Part shown: one piece after another, positions 1 to 9,604 of the stretch
Layout: every line of letters starts with the position of its first letter
Numbering within the stretch: the first letter of the stretch is position 1
Source of the DNA: Aculops lycopersici
Lineage: Eukaryota; Arthropoda; Arachnida; Trombidiformes; Eriophyidae
Length of the DNA stretch: 64,000 bases
NCBI GenBank assembly: GCA_015350385.1
Contig: WNKI01000004.1
Location: 1,316,952 to 1,380,951, forward strand
Direction: 5' to 3'
Made by a program: the position numbers and the translations under genes
Notes under the pieces: model-generated
Told to the model about the DNA's origin: nothing
Database searches by the model: none
What the model saw: the letters and a program-made list of their open reading frames with translations, nothing else

Positions 1-1843
1 GATAATTCAATTTTGAGGTACCTAGTGCAATCGTCTTGTTTTCAGACTTGTCCTTGCGTTGAATCTCCAACTTGTGCAGTTGGCCTTCAAGCGTCTGAAC
101 CTTCTTCTTCATCTTCTCCTGAGTCGACTTGTCACCGGCCTTCTTGGCCGCCTTCATCTCCTTCTTCGCGTCCTTCAAAGCTTTTTCCTTGTCGTCGATC
201 TTGGTCTCCAGATTTTCCATTTGCTTGTCGTGTGTCTTAGGTGGTGCCCTTTGATGGTTACATAAGATGGCTACAGCTCTGTTGGCCCGATTGTAAGCCA
301 ACATCTTCTCTTCAAGTGTCATCTTGTGTTCAGTTCGCTTATCCAATTCATCTTGCAATGTTTTCGAAGCGTTGTAGGTACGGAACACTTTAGCTGTCAA
401 TCCTTCCATACATTCTGTTAAATAAGTGTTAACTTTTCCTGTATCAAGTCTATCGAAAAGACTATCATCGGGGTTCTTGCCTTCCATAAATAAGATCAAA
501 TTCTTGTAGACTTTCTTCTCTACTGGTACTTTGTTTTGATACCTAATTGAATCTTTACCTAGGAAATCAAATTCGACCATGTATCTATTCTTCCTAGTTG
601 GTGATAATGTTGGATCTTGGCCCGGTTCTGATTTAACTTTTGATTGGCCATTGATACTGTTGTTGTTGTCTGATATCGATTGTTGAGATGAGTTCAAATC
701 CGATTCTTCAATAGGCTCAACGCTCAATTTTATATGTTCCACTCTAAGCGAGCAGCAACCAACTGTATCAGCTTCATCTTCTCCCTTTTCATTACCAGCA
801 CGAAGTGCTAATCTATCAATGAAATAGATAGCAACGGCTCGCTGTCTTACAAACATTTGATGATCCGAAAAGTCAGCTGTATAATTCTTTCTGATCTCAT
901 CTACATGCTTCCTCAGCTTTCGTGCCTTCTCGTATTTCTGGAAGTCATTCATAGACTTGGCTTTAGAACTTGGATTCAACATGACATACTTGACGTTGCC
1001 TTGAATATTTTCAGTCCAAGAGGCCAACCATGAGACAGTGTTATCATGACGTACCTCTTTCCACTTGCCCTTGGCCGGCTTTGGAACTTCGGCCTTTTTG
1101 CCAATATTGATGATTATATCTTCAGCTCTGATTCGCTTCTTCAACTTACCACGCTTTGGGTGCTCGCCACGACCACGAAACAAGCCAGGTGGTTCAACAC
1201 GGAAATTTGCAATCTTTTGTACATGACCATCGACAGTGCAAAAGCCGTACTCATTTGCAATGGCATCTTGTTCGGCTTTTAGAGCTTGTTTCTGCTCCTT
1301 GCTCATTGCCTTCCGCTTCTCTGTTTCATCCTTGTAATACTCTGCAATTTTTCTGAAGTCACATTTCTTTAAGTCAGTAATGATAGCCTTCTCTTGTGGT
1401 GTCATCTCCTTGCGCCAATCCTTGAAGAAGTTATCATTGAATGTAGGCTGAGATGTATACTCGTGTTCGAGCATTCTAGCATAGAACCCAGCAACCTCCT
1501 CAGCTGCCTCTTGTAGTTCCATCGGTTTGCCATCATAGAAAAATTTGACATGCTTTGGTAGTCTCTCATATTCAGGTGCCAACATAGGACCCTTGTGCTC
1601 TAGAGTTCTCCACTTGGTTCCCTCCTCCAAAGCCTCCTCTTCCCACCATTTCCAAATATGCTCTTGTGGTTCCTCTTGCTTGACACGCTTCTTCTTTGGC
1701 GAGTCGCCGGAATCGCTAGCGCGCTTCTTGCCACTACCACTTTTCGATTCAATCTTGACTTTAGACTTGGAAGATTTGTCTTTGGATTTATCTTTCTTCT
1801 TGTCCTTCTTCTTGTCTTTGTCTTTCTTGTCTTTCTTCGACAT
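1..1843 (-). CDS. TOP1: DNA topoisomerase I (type IB), 3' end cut off by window edge
   Basis: This nuclear enzyme relaxes supercoils by nicking one strand through a 3'-phosphotyrosyl link. The frame is open for 614 codons from the ATG at 1843 to the window edge. The N-terminal Lys-rich region is short (about 60 residues, against roughly 200 in vertebrates), followed by the WKWWEEE start of the core. All five active-site residues are visible: Arg348 in RAGNE, Lys438 in NKVPVEK, Arg488 in FRTYNAS, His530 in CNHQR, and Tyr614 in SKLNY, whose codon (positions 2-4) is the last complete one in the window. A coiled, Lys-rich linker lies between the His and the Tyr. A Ser/Asn-rich insert of about 35 residues separates RVEHIKLS from MVEFDFLGKDS. 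No intron is seen. By family comparison about 40 C-terminal residues lie outside. It is divergent from RTF2. Confidence 0.98.
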   Translation of the reverse strand, partial: MSKKDKKDKDKKKDKKKDKSKDKSSKSKVKIESKSGSGKKRASDSGDSPKKKRVKQEEPQEHIWKWWEEEALEEGTKWRTLEHKGPMLAPEYERLPKHVKFFYDGKPMELQEAAEEVAGFYARMLEHEYTSQPTFNDNFFKDWRKEMTPQEKAIITDLKKCDFRKIAEYYKDETEKRKAMSKEQKQALKAEQDAIANEYGFCTVDGHVQKIANFRVEPPGLFRGRGEHPKRGKLKKRIRAEDIIINIGKKAEVPKPAKGKWKEVRHDNTVSWLASWTENIQGNVKYVMLNPSSKAKSMNDFQKYEKARKLRKHVDEIRKNYTADFSDHQMFVRQRAVAIYFIDRLALRAGNEKGEDEADTVGCCSLRVEHIKLSVEPIEESDLNSSQQSISDNNNSINGQSKVKSEPGQDPTLSPTRKNRYMVEFDFLGKDSIRYQNKVPVEKKVYKNLILFMEGKNPDDSLFDRLDTGKVNTYLTECMEGLTAKVFRTYNASKTLQDELDKRTEHKMTLEEKMLAYNRANRAVAILCNHQRAPPKTHDKQMENLETKIDDKEKALKDAKKEMKAAKKAGDKSTQEKMKKKVQTLEGQLHKLEIQRKDKSENKTIALGTSKLNY

Positions 1844-2744
1844 TTTTGTTATTTGTTATTCCTATGGGTATATAATTTGTTATTTTTAGATTGATTTCTA
1901 ATTTAATGGATGGTGTCTTCGCTGATGGTGTTTTGGTGCGGTCGTGCAAGTAAAGTTTTGATGATTATGATAAATTATGATCAACAATGAGATGGAATAG
2001 TCCAATAGATTTGACCCTATTAGTTGAATAAATAAAATTATTAGATTATGTCAGTGTGACACTGTTGTCGTAGTTAATTTGTCTCAATATAATAGGCGGA
2101 GGGACGAGACGAGTCCACGTCGGAGGTTTATTGGAAATGAGCAAGAGTTGAGTTTTGTCTTGTCTTCTTGTCTCGGTCTCGAAGTCTCGTGAAGAGGGAG
2201 AGAGAACCAAAATACAACAGCTGAGTTGAGAAATTACGTTAAGTTTAACCGTATAAACTCTGGCGCCAAATTCGAATGCAAGCCTTAGCACAGACATAAC
2301 GGCGTTTTTTGCCAATGCGTTTCTCGCTTTCAATGCGTTTACATGTAAGTTCGCACACAGTGCTGAGACAGCATTGAAGTTTCCATTGCTTAGAAAGTCG
2401 GTCGGAGGTCTGTTACTGTTTCTGCACTTTGCTCCAGCGATTTGTAAAGAAAGACGGTCAACTTGTATGGACGAAGCCGAGTGAATGGCGACCAATGAGA
2501 CACTGTGCTATCAGAGATTGGTTGCTCTGAGACACTATATTGATATTGAACGCAGTGTCCGATAACTGCTTCTAAGCATTTGCATTCCTCACTCTAGGTG
2601 GAGCTAACACGAGTTTGCCACTTGACATGTCAACCAGCCAAGTTGTTTTCATCGAGCTTCGGGGTACTTTTTTGCTCCATTTTGTAATTTTTAACGCAAT
2701 TTTTATAGAATCATTAGACAAGAACTCAGACCAATGCTGCAATC
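1844..2744. other. Intergenic region, probable bidirectional promoter of TOP1 and RTF2
   Basis: This 0.9 kb holds no convincing gene and separates the divergent starts of TOP1 and RTF2, so both promoters are expected here. I see no strong TATA box. A minus-strand open frame at 2046-2495 has no ATG at its start and no recognisable domain. Confidence 0.6.
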
Positions 2745-2871
2745 ATGGGCTGTGACGGTGGTACAATTCCGAAGCGAAACGAGATTGTTAAGAGCAAACA
2801 AAGCGTACAAAATCGGGACAAGAACGCAGATCGATCCGCCAAGTACCAGTTTTGTGCTCTATCAGGTTTGA
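2734..2871 (+). promoter_or_regulatory. Overlapping upstream ORF at the RTF2 start
   Basis: An ATG 11 bases upstream of the RTF2 start opens a different frame of 45 codons. It runs into the RTF2 coding sequence and stops at TGA 2869-2871. If the transcript begins upstream of 2734, scanning ribosomes would meet it first. It matters only if the transcription start lies before it, which cannot be seen here. Confidence 0.35.
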
Positions 2872-3449
2872 AGTTAAAGAAGCCCATTGTATCTTGTCAG
2901 CTTGGAAGACTTTACAATAAAGATGCAATAATTGAATACTTGTTGGATCGTTCTATTCAGAAGCATCCATCTACCTCAGCTGCATCTACTTCAGCACAAC
3001 AATCGCAACCGAAATCGAATGCATCTCATATTAGATCCTTAAAAGATGTCAAAACGCTTAACCTAAAAGATAGTGATAATTTCGACAAGACCAAACAGGC
3101 CTCTAGTAGCACAGAGCAAATCAAGGCTCAGTTTACCTGCCCAATCAGTGGGCTAGATTTCAATGGGAAGTATAAATTCTACTTTCTCTTTAGCTGCGGA
3201 TGTGTCTTCTCTGAAAGAGCACTGAAGGAACTGTCCAATGACAAACAATGTATATTGTGCTCCAAATCCTATGACCCTGATTATGATCTTATACTTATCA
3301 ACGGCGATGAAGAGGAAGTCGAGAAGCTTAAGGAATTACTTTTGGCAAGAAAGCGTCAGCATCGAAGTTCCAAGATCAAGTCCCATGAGTCGAACCGTCA
3401 ATCAGTGTCAAAAAAGTTGAAGATTGAGACTTCGACGGCTGTTAAGTGA
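2745..3449 (+). CDS. RTF2: Replication termination factor 2 (RTF2) homologue, short tail
   Basis: RTF2 proteins are nuclear and act at replication forks (fork stalling and restart; in vertebrates removed from stalled forks by DDI1/2). The 234-residue product starts with the hallmark MGCDGGTIPKR. It carries the first modified C2HC-like finger region (CALSGLKLKKPIVSCQLGRLYNKDAI) and, after an Ser/Gln-rich linker of about 60 residues, the RING-like half with FTCPISGLDFNGKYKF, CGCVFSERALKEL and CILCSKSYD. The C-terminus is a basic stretch ending in KKLKIETSTAVK, and the conserved Ala-Tyr-Lys-Ser-Leu-Phe type tail of vertebrate RTF2 (about 300 residues) is absent. Single exon; the ATG matches the family start exactly. 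Its 3' end is 71 bases from that of the convergent acyltransferase. Confidence 0.95.
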   Translation: MGCDGGTIPKRNEIVKSKQSVQNRDKNADRSAKYQFCALSGLKLKKPIVSCQLGRLYNKDAIIEYLLDRSIQKHPSTSAASTSAQQSQPKSNASHIRSLKDVKTLNLKDSDNFDKTKQASSSTEQIKAQFTCPISGLDFNGKYKFYFLFSCGCVFSERALKELSNDKQCILCSKSYDPDYDLILINGDEEEVEKLKELLLARKRQHRSSKIKSHESNRQSVSKKLKIETSTAVK

Positions 3450-3520
3450 TTTTATCACCATCACTCATAACAATTGTGTTATTTGTTACATATTACAATG
3501 AGAAAGCACAATTGCTAAGA

Positions 3521-6169
3521 TTAAGTTCCATTATTAGATTCCATCTTATTGTTGCTGTCATGGTCTTCGAGATCCCTAATATATGAGGAACCAGCTATTG
3601 GTAACTGTCTGTTGTTTGGCCTAACTTTTTGCACTACAAATCTCTGAAACTTCATCCATGGACCTTCGTATGAGATGCAAAGAAACACCCCGAATAGCGA
3701 GGACAGAGCAATGTTTCCAATCATAATATAGAGAAACTGTAAGATGGACACCTCCAAGAGTGTGTTTTGCAATCCAAAATAGGACCTAATAATAAGCATA
3801 TGCGAAAGGTATACTATGAACGAGGCCTTGCTCATCATGACGAATAGTTTTATCGAGAGCAACCTGTTCAATCTCGGAGCGCATCCATAATGGAGGGCTA
3901 CGATGATCCAACCAAAACCGAGAGACCAAACTAGTGTGCATATCACATTGTATGATGTGGAAAAAATTTGGTTCTGATTCAAGCTTGCATATCCAGACAT
4001 CCAAATGTAGGAGCTAATGTTGACAAGTATCATTGAGCTTATGGACAGGATCCAGCCAACTCTTTTCCATCTTCTCACTTGTTGGCGCCATTTGTTGTTT
4101 GCCATCACATAGCCAAGCCAGAGACCCAAGTAGAAGGGGAACGCATGTGGATAAGGTGACCAGAAGAAGTTGACTACATACTCTGTCCAAACTTCAGCGA
4201 TTTGAGGCACTACACCTAGATTGTTTGGTGGATATTTTCCGTAGAAATGCATATAAGCTGTGATACAAATGCAACCGAAAACCAGTGCTATAGTACATAG
4301 GAGCGCTTCGGATTGTTTCTTATTGAGTATCATCCAGAGTAAAACAAGGCCAATGATATAATAGAACATGTCCACTGAAATCCACCAACCAACGAGATTG
4401 CAAATTTCATCCTCTCTATAAAAAGCTTGCAAGTGCAACAAGTTGACCCACCAATTCTTCTCACAATACTTGGCCGCGTAATGGGTCATGTCAAACCAGA
4501 AAGGTCCATGTGCAGCAAGCGGAAGTGCAATATACATCAATGAAACGAGGAAAACTTGAGGTGTTAGCCGGAGATAGCGGCCAATCAAGCTGGCGATAAA
4601 GCTAAAATTAATTGAGGTTCCCTTGTTTGAGTACCAAGTCGTATAGGATGCCAGTAGTCCACTCATGAGGAAGAAGTTATCCACTACATAGTTTGCATTA
4701 TAAATGGGATGCGCAATTGGATTTTGAAGTCCTCGAACATTCTCAAATATTCTAGTAAAACCAGACCATTGGTTATATTGCAAAGTGTGAACAATGATAA
4801 TCCAACACATAGTCGCCACCCTAAAGCCATGCAAACACTTGATTTCGTTTCGCTTCATTGACGTATCGATAAACTCTTCGCCATTGGTTATCATGGACAA
4901 GTAATAGAAAGCCACTCTCTTGATGCCGCTATACTCAATGGGCCTCACAACTTGATGGTTGACCTTCTTTTTGTGACTATTTTGCTCTATGTTAATCTGA
5001 ATTGTCTTGGAATCTGGAACCACTTGATGATGACTAGCCATTTCATTATGTACTCCACCGGTGGTTGTTGTGTTTAATATAAAGCTTTCAAAGAAGTGCC
5101 ATAGTGTTGAGAGCAATACGAGACTGTAGAAGGAACCGATCAAAACTAAAGCAACGATTTGCTTCAAGTCCATGGGCTTTCCAATCAGCACAAGAGAGGG
5201 TCTATTATCAATCTCATCAACTTGAACCATGTCGTCATCCACCTGTGAATATGAGTAGCTAGAATTTCTCGCAACATTAGCTCGAGTGAAGCATCTTACC
5301 GGTCCAGCCATCAGGTACAAACGAGAGGCAATTAGTGCAGCCACCTGTTGCAAATCGTAGTGCGAGCAATCGTGCGGCACACAAACTCCAGTTTGCAGAT
5401 GAACATAGTGAAAGTATTGAGCGAAATTTGCAAAGTCGAAAAATATGTCTTCACTTTCTCCATCCGCAGAGTTGGAATTTGTATGATTATTCTCACTTTT
5501 TGTCCACAAATTGACTAATCTCTTGTCCTCCCTTTCAAATATCCTATGGTAAGGATATCGTGATGGTACTGTGGGCCTAAAAGATAGGAGACAATAACTC
5601 AGATATTGGTTGGCCACTCTTTGATTCACGGTAAGTCTGGCATCAACACAGCCTCTATACGAGCCAATATCCGAGAATTGACCGTCAAACAGACCAACAG
5701 GTGGAAAATTTCCCGTTGAGCTAACCATTTGGATTGCTCTTGAGTTGAGTTTTTTGATTGATTCCATTGAACTAGAGACAGACTCGCGGCATTTTGAGGT
5801 TACGTTTGCCTCTTCGAGGAATGTGTCAATTTTTGGCGCGTAAAATTGGACTTGATTTTGAGCAAACTCCATGACGCGCTTGTGCATCAGCTGCCAAGCT
5901 TCAATTGATTCATTCAACTTGATGTCTTGGTAATCATGATAATCCGATGAGGCTCTCATATTTGGCCCAACTCTTTTGATAACATCCGCCAATTTATCAC
6001 TAATTTTTTCCGCTTCCAAATGCTCTCCTGAACCATAGAGCCACAAAGTTGAGGGTCTCAACCTCTCTAAACCCTGGGCTTCCGGTTCAGCTAATGCCTC
6101 CGATGGCCCGCAGGCCATCGTGAGCTTCAGCAGTGTAACCACTAAGAAAATAAGTAATCTCTTGAGCAT
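3521..6169 (-). CDS. NRF-6-like acyltransferase-3 membrane protein
   Basis: This belongs to the nose-resistant-to-fluoxetine (NRF-6) family: multi-pass membrane proteins with an extracellular Cys-containing NRF domain and a C-terminal acyltransferase-3 domain, linked in worms to lipid or drug transport across epithelia. The ATG at 6169 is followed by a hydrophobic signal sequence; the frame is open upstream but has no earlier ATG. Residues about 90-300 form the NRF domain (CRESVSSSMESIKKLNSR, SYRGCVDARL, GVCVPHDCS). A membrane segment near residue 340 follows, then a cytosolic linker and the acyltransferase unit with CLHGFRVATMCWIIIVHT, NYVVDNFFLMSGLLASY and about ten hydrophobic segments to the end. 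The conserved His of the first acyltransferase helix (IIIVHT) is present. 882 residues, single exon. The substrate cannot be read from sequence. Confidence 0.93.
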   Translation of the reverse strand: MLKRLLIFLVVTLLKLTMACGPSEALAEPEAQGLERLRPSTLWLYGSGEHLEAEKISDKLADVIKRVGPNMRASSDYHDYQDIKLNESIEAWQLMHKRVMEFAQNQVQFYAPKIDTFLEEANVTSKCRESVSSSMESIKKLNSRAIQMVSSTGNFPPVGLFDGQFSDIGSYRGCVDARLTVNQRVANQYLSYCLLSFRPTVPSRYPYHRIFEREDKRLVNLWTKSENNHTNSNSADGESEDIFFDFANFAQYFHYVHLQTGVCVPHDCSHYDLQQVAALIASRLYLMAGPVRCFTRANVARNSSYSYSQVDDDMVQVDEIDNRPSLVLIGKPMDLKQIVALVLIGSFYSLVLLSTLWHFFESFILNTTTTGGVHNEMASHHQVVPDSKTIQINIEQNSHKKKVNHQVVRPIEYSGIKRVAFYYLSMITNGEEFIDTSMKRNEIKCLHGFRVATMCWIIIVHTLQYNQWSGFTRIFENVRGLQNPIAHPIYNANYVVDNFFLMSGLLASYTTWYSNKGTSINFSFIASLIGRYLRLTPQVFLVSLMYIALPLAAHGPFWFDMTHYAAKYCEKNWWVNLLHLQAFYREDEICNLVGWWISVDMFYYIIGLVLLWMILNKKQSEALLCTIALVFGCICITAYMHFYGKYPPNNLGVVPQIAEVWTEYVVNFFWSPYPHAFPFYLGLWLGYVMANNKWRQQVRRWKRVGWILSISSMILVNISSYIWMSGYASLNQNQIFSTSYNVICTLVWSLGFGWIIVALHYGCAPRLNRLLSIKLFVMMSKASFIVYLSHMLIIRSYFGLQNTLLEVSILQFLYIMIGNIALSSLFGVFLCISYEGPWMKFQRFVVQKVRPNNRQLPIAGSSYIRDLEDHDSNNKMESNNGT

Positions 6170-9100
6170 CTTTGCAGCGCAACTAATGTAATTCAACAAT
6201 CACACGATAGTTTGTTTAGATTGCTACAGTAAACTTGACGTTGGTTTGCAATTTCTCACACTTTCACCATCTCAACTAAAAGAGAACTAAAATAAACGCT
6301 GCAAACTGGCCGAAAAGTTTTCATGAGTCAATGTCAATCGAAGTCTACCAACAGAAAGCGGTTTGAAAGTTGGCGTACAGTATAGTAGAGAAAGCAGCGA
6401 CAACCTGTTGACCGAGCAATTATTATTGTGCAAAGCGGGCAGCTGGCTAGCTGAAGTTAACTGACAATGTTTACCTTTTGACCAATTGAAACATAAATAC
6501 TCCTTATCCCTTGCTTTTGCGCAAACTCTCACTTGTCCCAAAGGCAAGTCTCAAGAATGCTGCCGTCGCCGTTGCCAGTTCCGTTTGAATGTATTGTCTT
6601 GATGCTTAGTTTTGTATGTGTTGTTATGATTATTTTTGTTGCTGGTTGTCTGTCCAACTATCTGTCTCTCTATTTATCTATCTATTGGTCGATTTGTGCA
6701 CAAACTCCGCTTCAAATCTGGCCGCTTGATTTTGGACTTGAACTAGTGAAGGTAGTCAAACAGAACTAAGACATAGTAGCTCTTTGCCTTCGCCCTTTTA
6801 TTTCCTCTTCGTCTTCGTTGTCGTTGTCGTCGTCGCTCTACGGCTTCAGTCGGACGAGTTTATCATTGCCTTCTTCTAAGACTTCTGCCTACCGCTACCA
6901 CAGCTCCAATCTCTCAAAGCACATAGCCTGACCAGAACCAATTTGCTTAAACTTAAACCTCACAATTGTCTTGTTTTGTTATCACTCCGTATGTGTGTAT
7001 GCTTATGATTCCTTCGTTCAATTGATTTCAACGACAAGAGAATAACCATCTTGAGCCATCCACTTGAGGAAATCTCGATTAGTCATTCAAGTGTCTAGCT
7101 GTCTGTTATCACGAAGACATGGATTAGGAGACTAGCGACAATGGCGACGTCGACCGCAAGGCAAAAGGTGGGGATACCCATGAGTCTTGGTAGTGATTGT
7201 CTGGCCACGCTAGCGCTGTGGCGCGTGCAAAGCAACAGGCCACAGCCGCTGAGGGATATCCTCAGGTGGTTGCCTCAGTGACTTGTCTGTGACTGCACTT
7301 TGCTCAACTAGCGTGAGAATCTCTTCAAATCGAAACCTACCAACAAACGACAACTACCTGTTGGGGCTCTGAAATACGCGCACTTGTTGTAGTTGGTGAT
7401 TTCTGTGAGAGGCTCAACTTACCAATGGTTGGCTGATTTAATACAAGCACAGCTGGCGGGCGTAAAGTTAGCCTGTCGTTGCTGAAAGCCGTCAAGTGGT
7501 CGCTTGGTTTTTCAGAAGGTGAACAGATAGAGATAGAGGGAGAGAGTTGCCTATTTTTGTAGCCAGCTACATAAGCGATTGCAAATCATGCAAAGAGTTA
7601 GAGAGGGAGAATGAGAACTCCAAATGAAATGAACGTGAGATAATTCAAAGACGTGACGCTAGCTAGTTTTAGACGAGTTTTTGATGAATCACTGTCGTTG
7701 TAATAGCTGACTAGTTGGTGGGCAACAGATGAGAAGAAGAACAAGTGAGGAGGAGGAGGAGGAGGAGAAGAAGGAGGTGGTAGTCAACAGGTAGCTGCCG
7801 CTGATCACGAGATGGGACCATAGACGGCAGTGGCAATAGCCACAGTGACAACAACCATCACCAACAGCAATACTAACATTAAAGGGTCAAATTTTTTGCA
7901 GACGAATATAAAGTAGGCAGTTTATTGTTTTTTTCTGTGCGAAAGCAACATTGCGGAATAGTTTGTCTCTTTGCTTACTCCACAACAGCAACTTTTGCGT
8001 TTTGAGGCCCACGAGTTTGAAGTGGCGAAATGATTTGTTGCTGGTCTGAGAGAGAAACCAAATTTTAGCCACTGAACATCTTGTAGTGGGTTTACAGTTA
8101 TCTTGGTGGCGTAACATGTTGCGACATTCGAAGGTTTTAGTTTAACGGACAAACTAAAGAGGTCGCTCCAATCATATCATTGCAAAAACACGACAAGCCC
8201 TTGGCAAGCTAGATACACTGCACATCGTAAGAGTGTACAGTGTAGTGGTGGAGCTGTTAGTGGGGCCAAGCACACAAACGCGCATATACAAATAAACACT
8301 CGCGTACGCAATAAGTGGCCGTGAAAACGAAGAGAACGACGGCGACGACAACCAATTTGCACCACATGCTTCGGCACCAAAAGGGCGAGCCGAGTTGTTG
8401 ACCTCCTAATGTGCCACTGTGGCACACCGTTGCAGAATTCTATTTCTGGCTCCAACCTCGAGACCATAAGGTGGGTTCTTATGATGATGATGATGATGAT
8501 GATAATTCTTTCCACACATTCAACTCCAACCAAACGAAGCCAACGCGGGGAGCACACGAACGGATGCCGATGCGGCGACCACTAGATAGACGGGACCACC
8601 GAGGAGCCAGCTAGATAGCTAGCTAGAAACTCAACGCCAATGCCAACTTACTGCCGAAGCGGCGCCGATTACACTGCTCACAACACCAGAAACTTCGACG
8701 AGCTTGACAACCGAATTCCTGCATGCAAACAAGTGTCAGGCTGCATCGTCGTCTTTATCGTTGTTGTTGTTGTTGTTGTCGTCGTGTGAAACCCCACGAC
8801 ACGCTACGTAGCTATATAGTCGTCGCGAGCTTGGCAAGTGATGTTCATGGTTGTGTAACATTGTAGTCACCTGATGATTGGTCTTGACAGAGGTGATACT
8901 AGACTCCATCTGTGAGTGAGCGTCGAATATTGGAAAGGTTTGAGCGCAAATGGTAGCAAATATATCATCAGCAGAAGCACTAGCAGCAAAGGTAACAAGC
9001 ACGATACGAGCGCCTAGTTGCTTTGAACTATTGCACAATCGTCAACAAGTGGCCGCGATCGGGTGAGCCGCAGCAATCATTACATCAGGCCATATTATCA

Positions 9101-9570
9101 CAATCTCGCAATCGTTTCTTCCATTGTATTTATAATACAGAATTGTGACATTTTTGGCTAGTGCAACAAATGCGACTAGCTCGGTATGATTCACTGGATC
9201 TCGTCTGATTTTTAGTGGCAGCAAGCAAAGTCGTTGGCCAAAGCCAGCGACGAGCTTGAGATCACGATACCGTGGAGAAATTTCGCGTAATTTTTGATTC
9301 CAAGTGCCCTCTTGCAAAATCTCTCGCAAACCATTGTTGTCGATTATCTAACCAACAACTGCGCTCCCCTTGAGGCGACAGGAACCACTTGTTGTTGCTG
9401 TTGTCATACCGATGTTTATGCAACCAGTTGCTGGTGGGTGAACGATAGTCAACAATCCAGTGCAAATCAGAATCAACATATAATGCATATTGTATGCTGA
9501 TTCTGATAGCGAGTGCTACTTTGGCTGTAAACAATCATCTCATCGTGTTATTAACCCTCACTCGTTTTCC

Positions 9571-9604
9571 TTTTGGTTATTGGAGTCGACTCGACTAACC
9601 AAAA
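9571..9604. repeat. Inverted repeat, 9-bp arms
   Basis: TTTTGGTTA at 9571-9579 is repeated inverted as TAACCAAAA at 9596-9604. The 16-base spacer contains the palindrome AGTCGACT. It could form a small hairpin; no function is evident. Confidence 0.5.

Noticed and set aside
2046..2495. 149-codon minus-strand open frame between TOP1 and RTF2
   Set aside because: It begins at TTG rather than ATG, has no domain and lies in a probable bidirectional promoter.
6170..6199. Extension of the acyltransferase to the TTG at 6199
   Set aside because: There is no ATG there; the ATG at 6169 directly precedes the signal sequence. Likewise GTG-start extensions of S6 kinase (13245), TMEM245 (22943) and the cysteine-rich gene (34059) were replaced by the first ATG.
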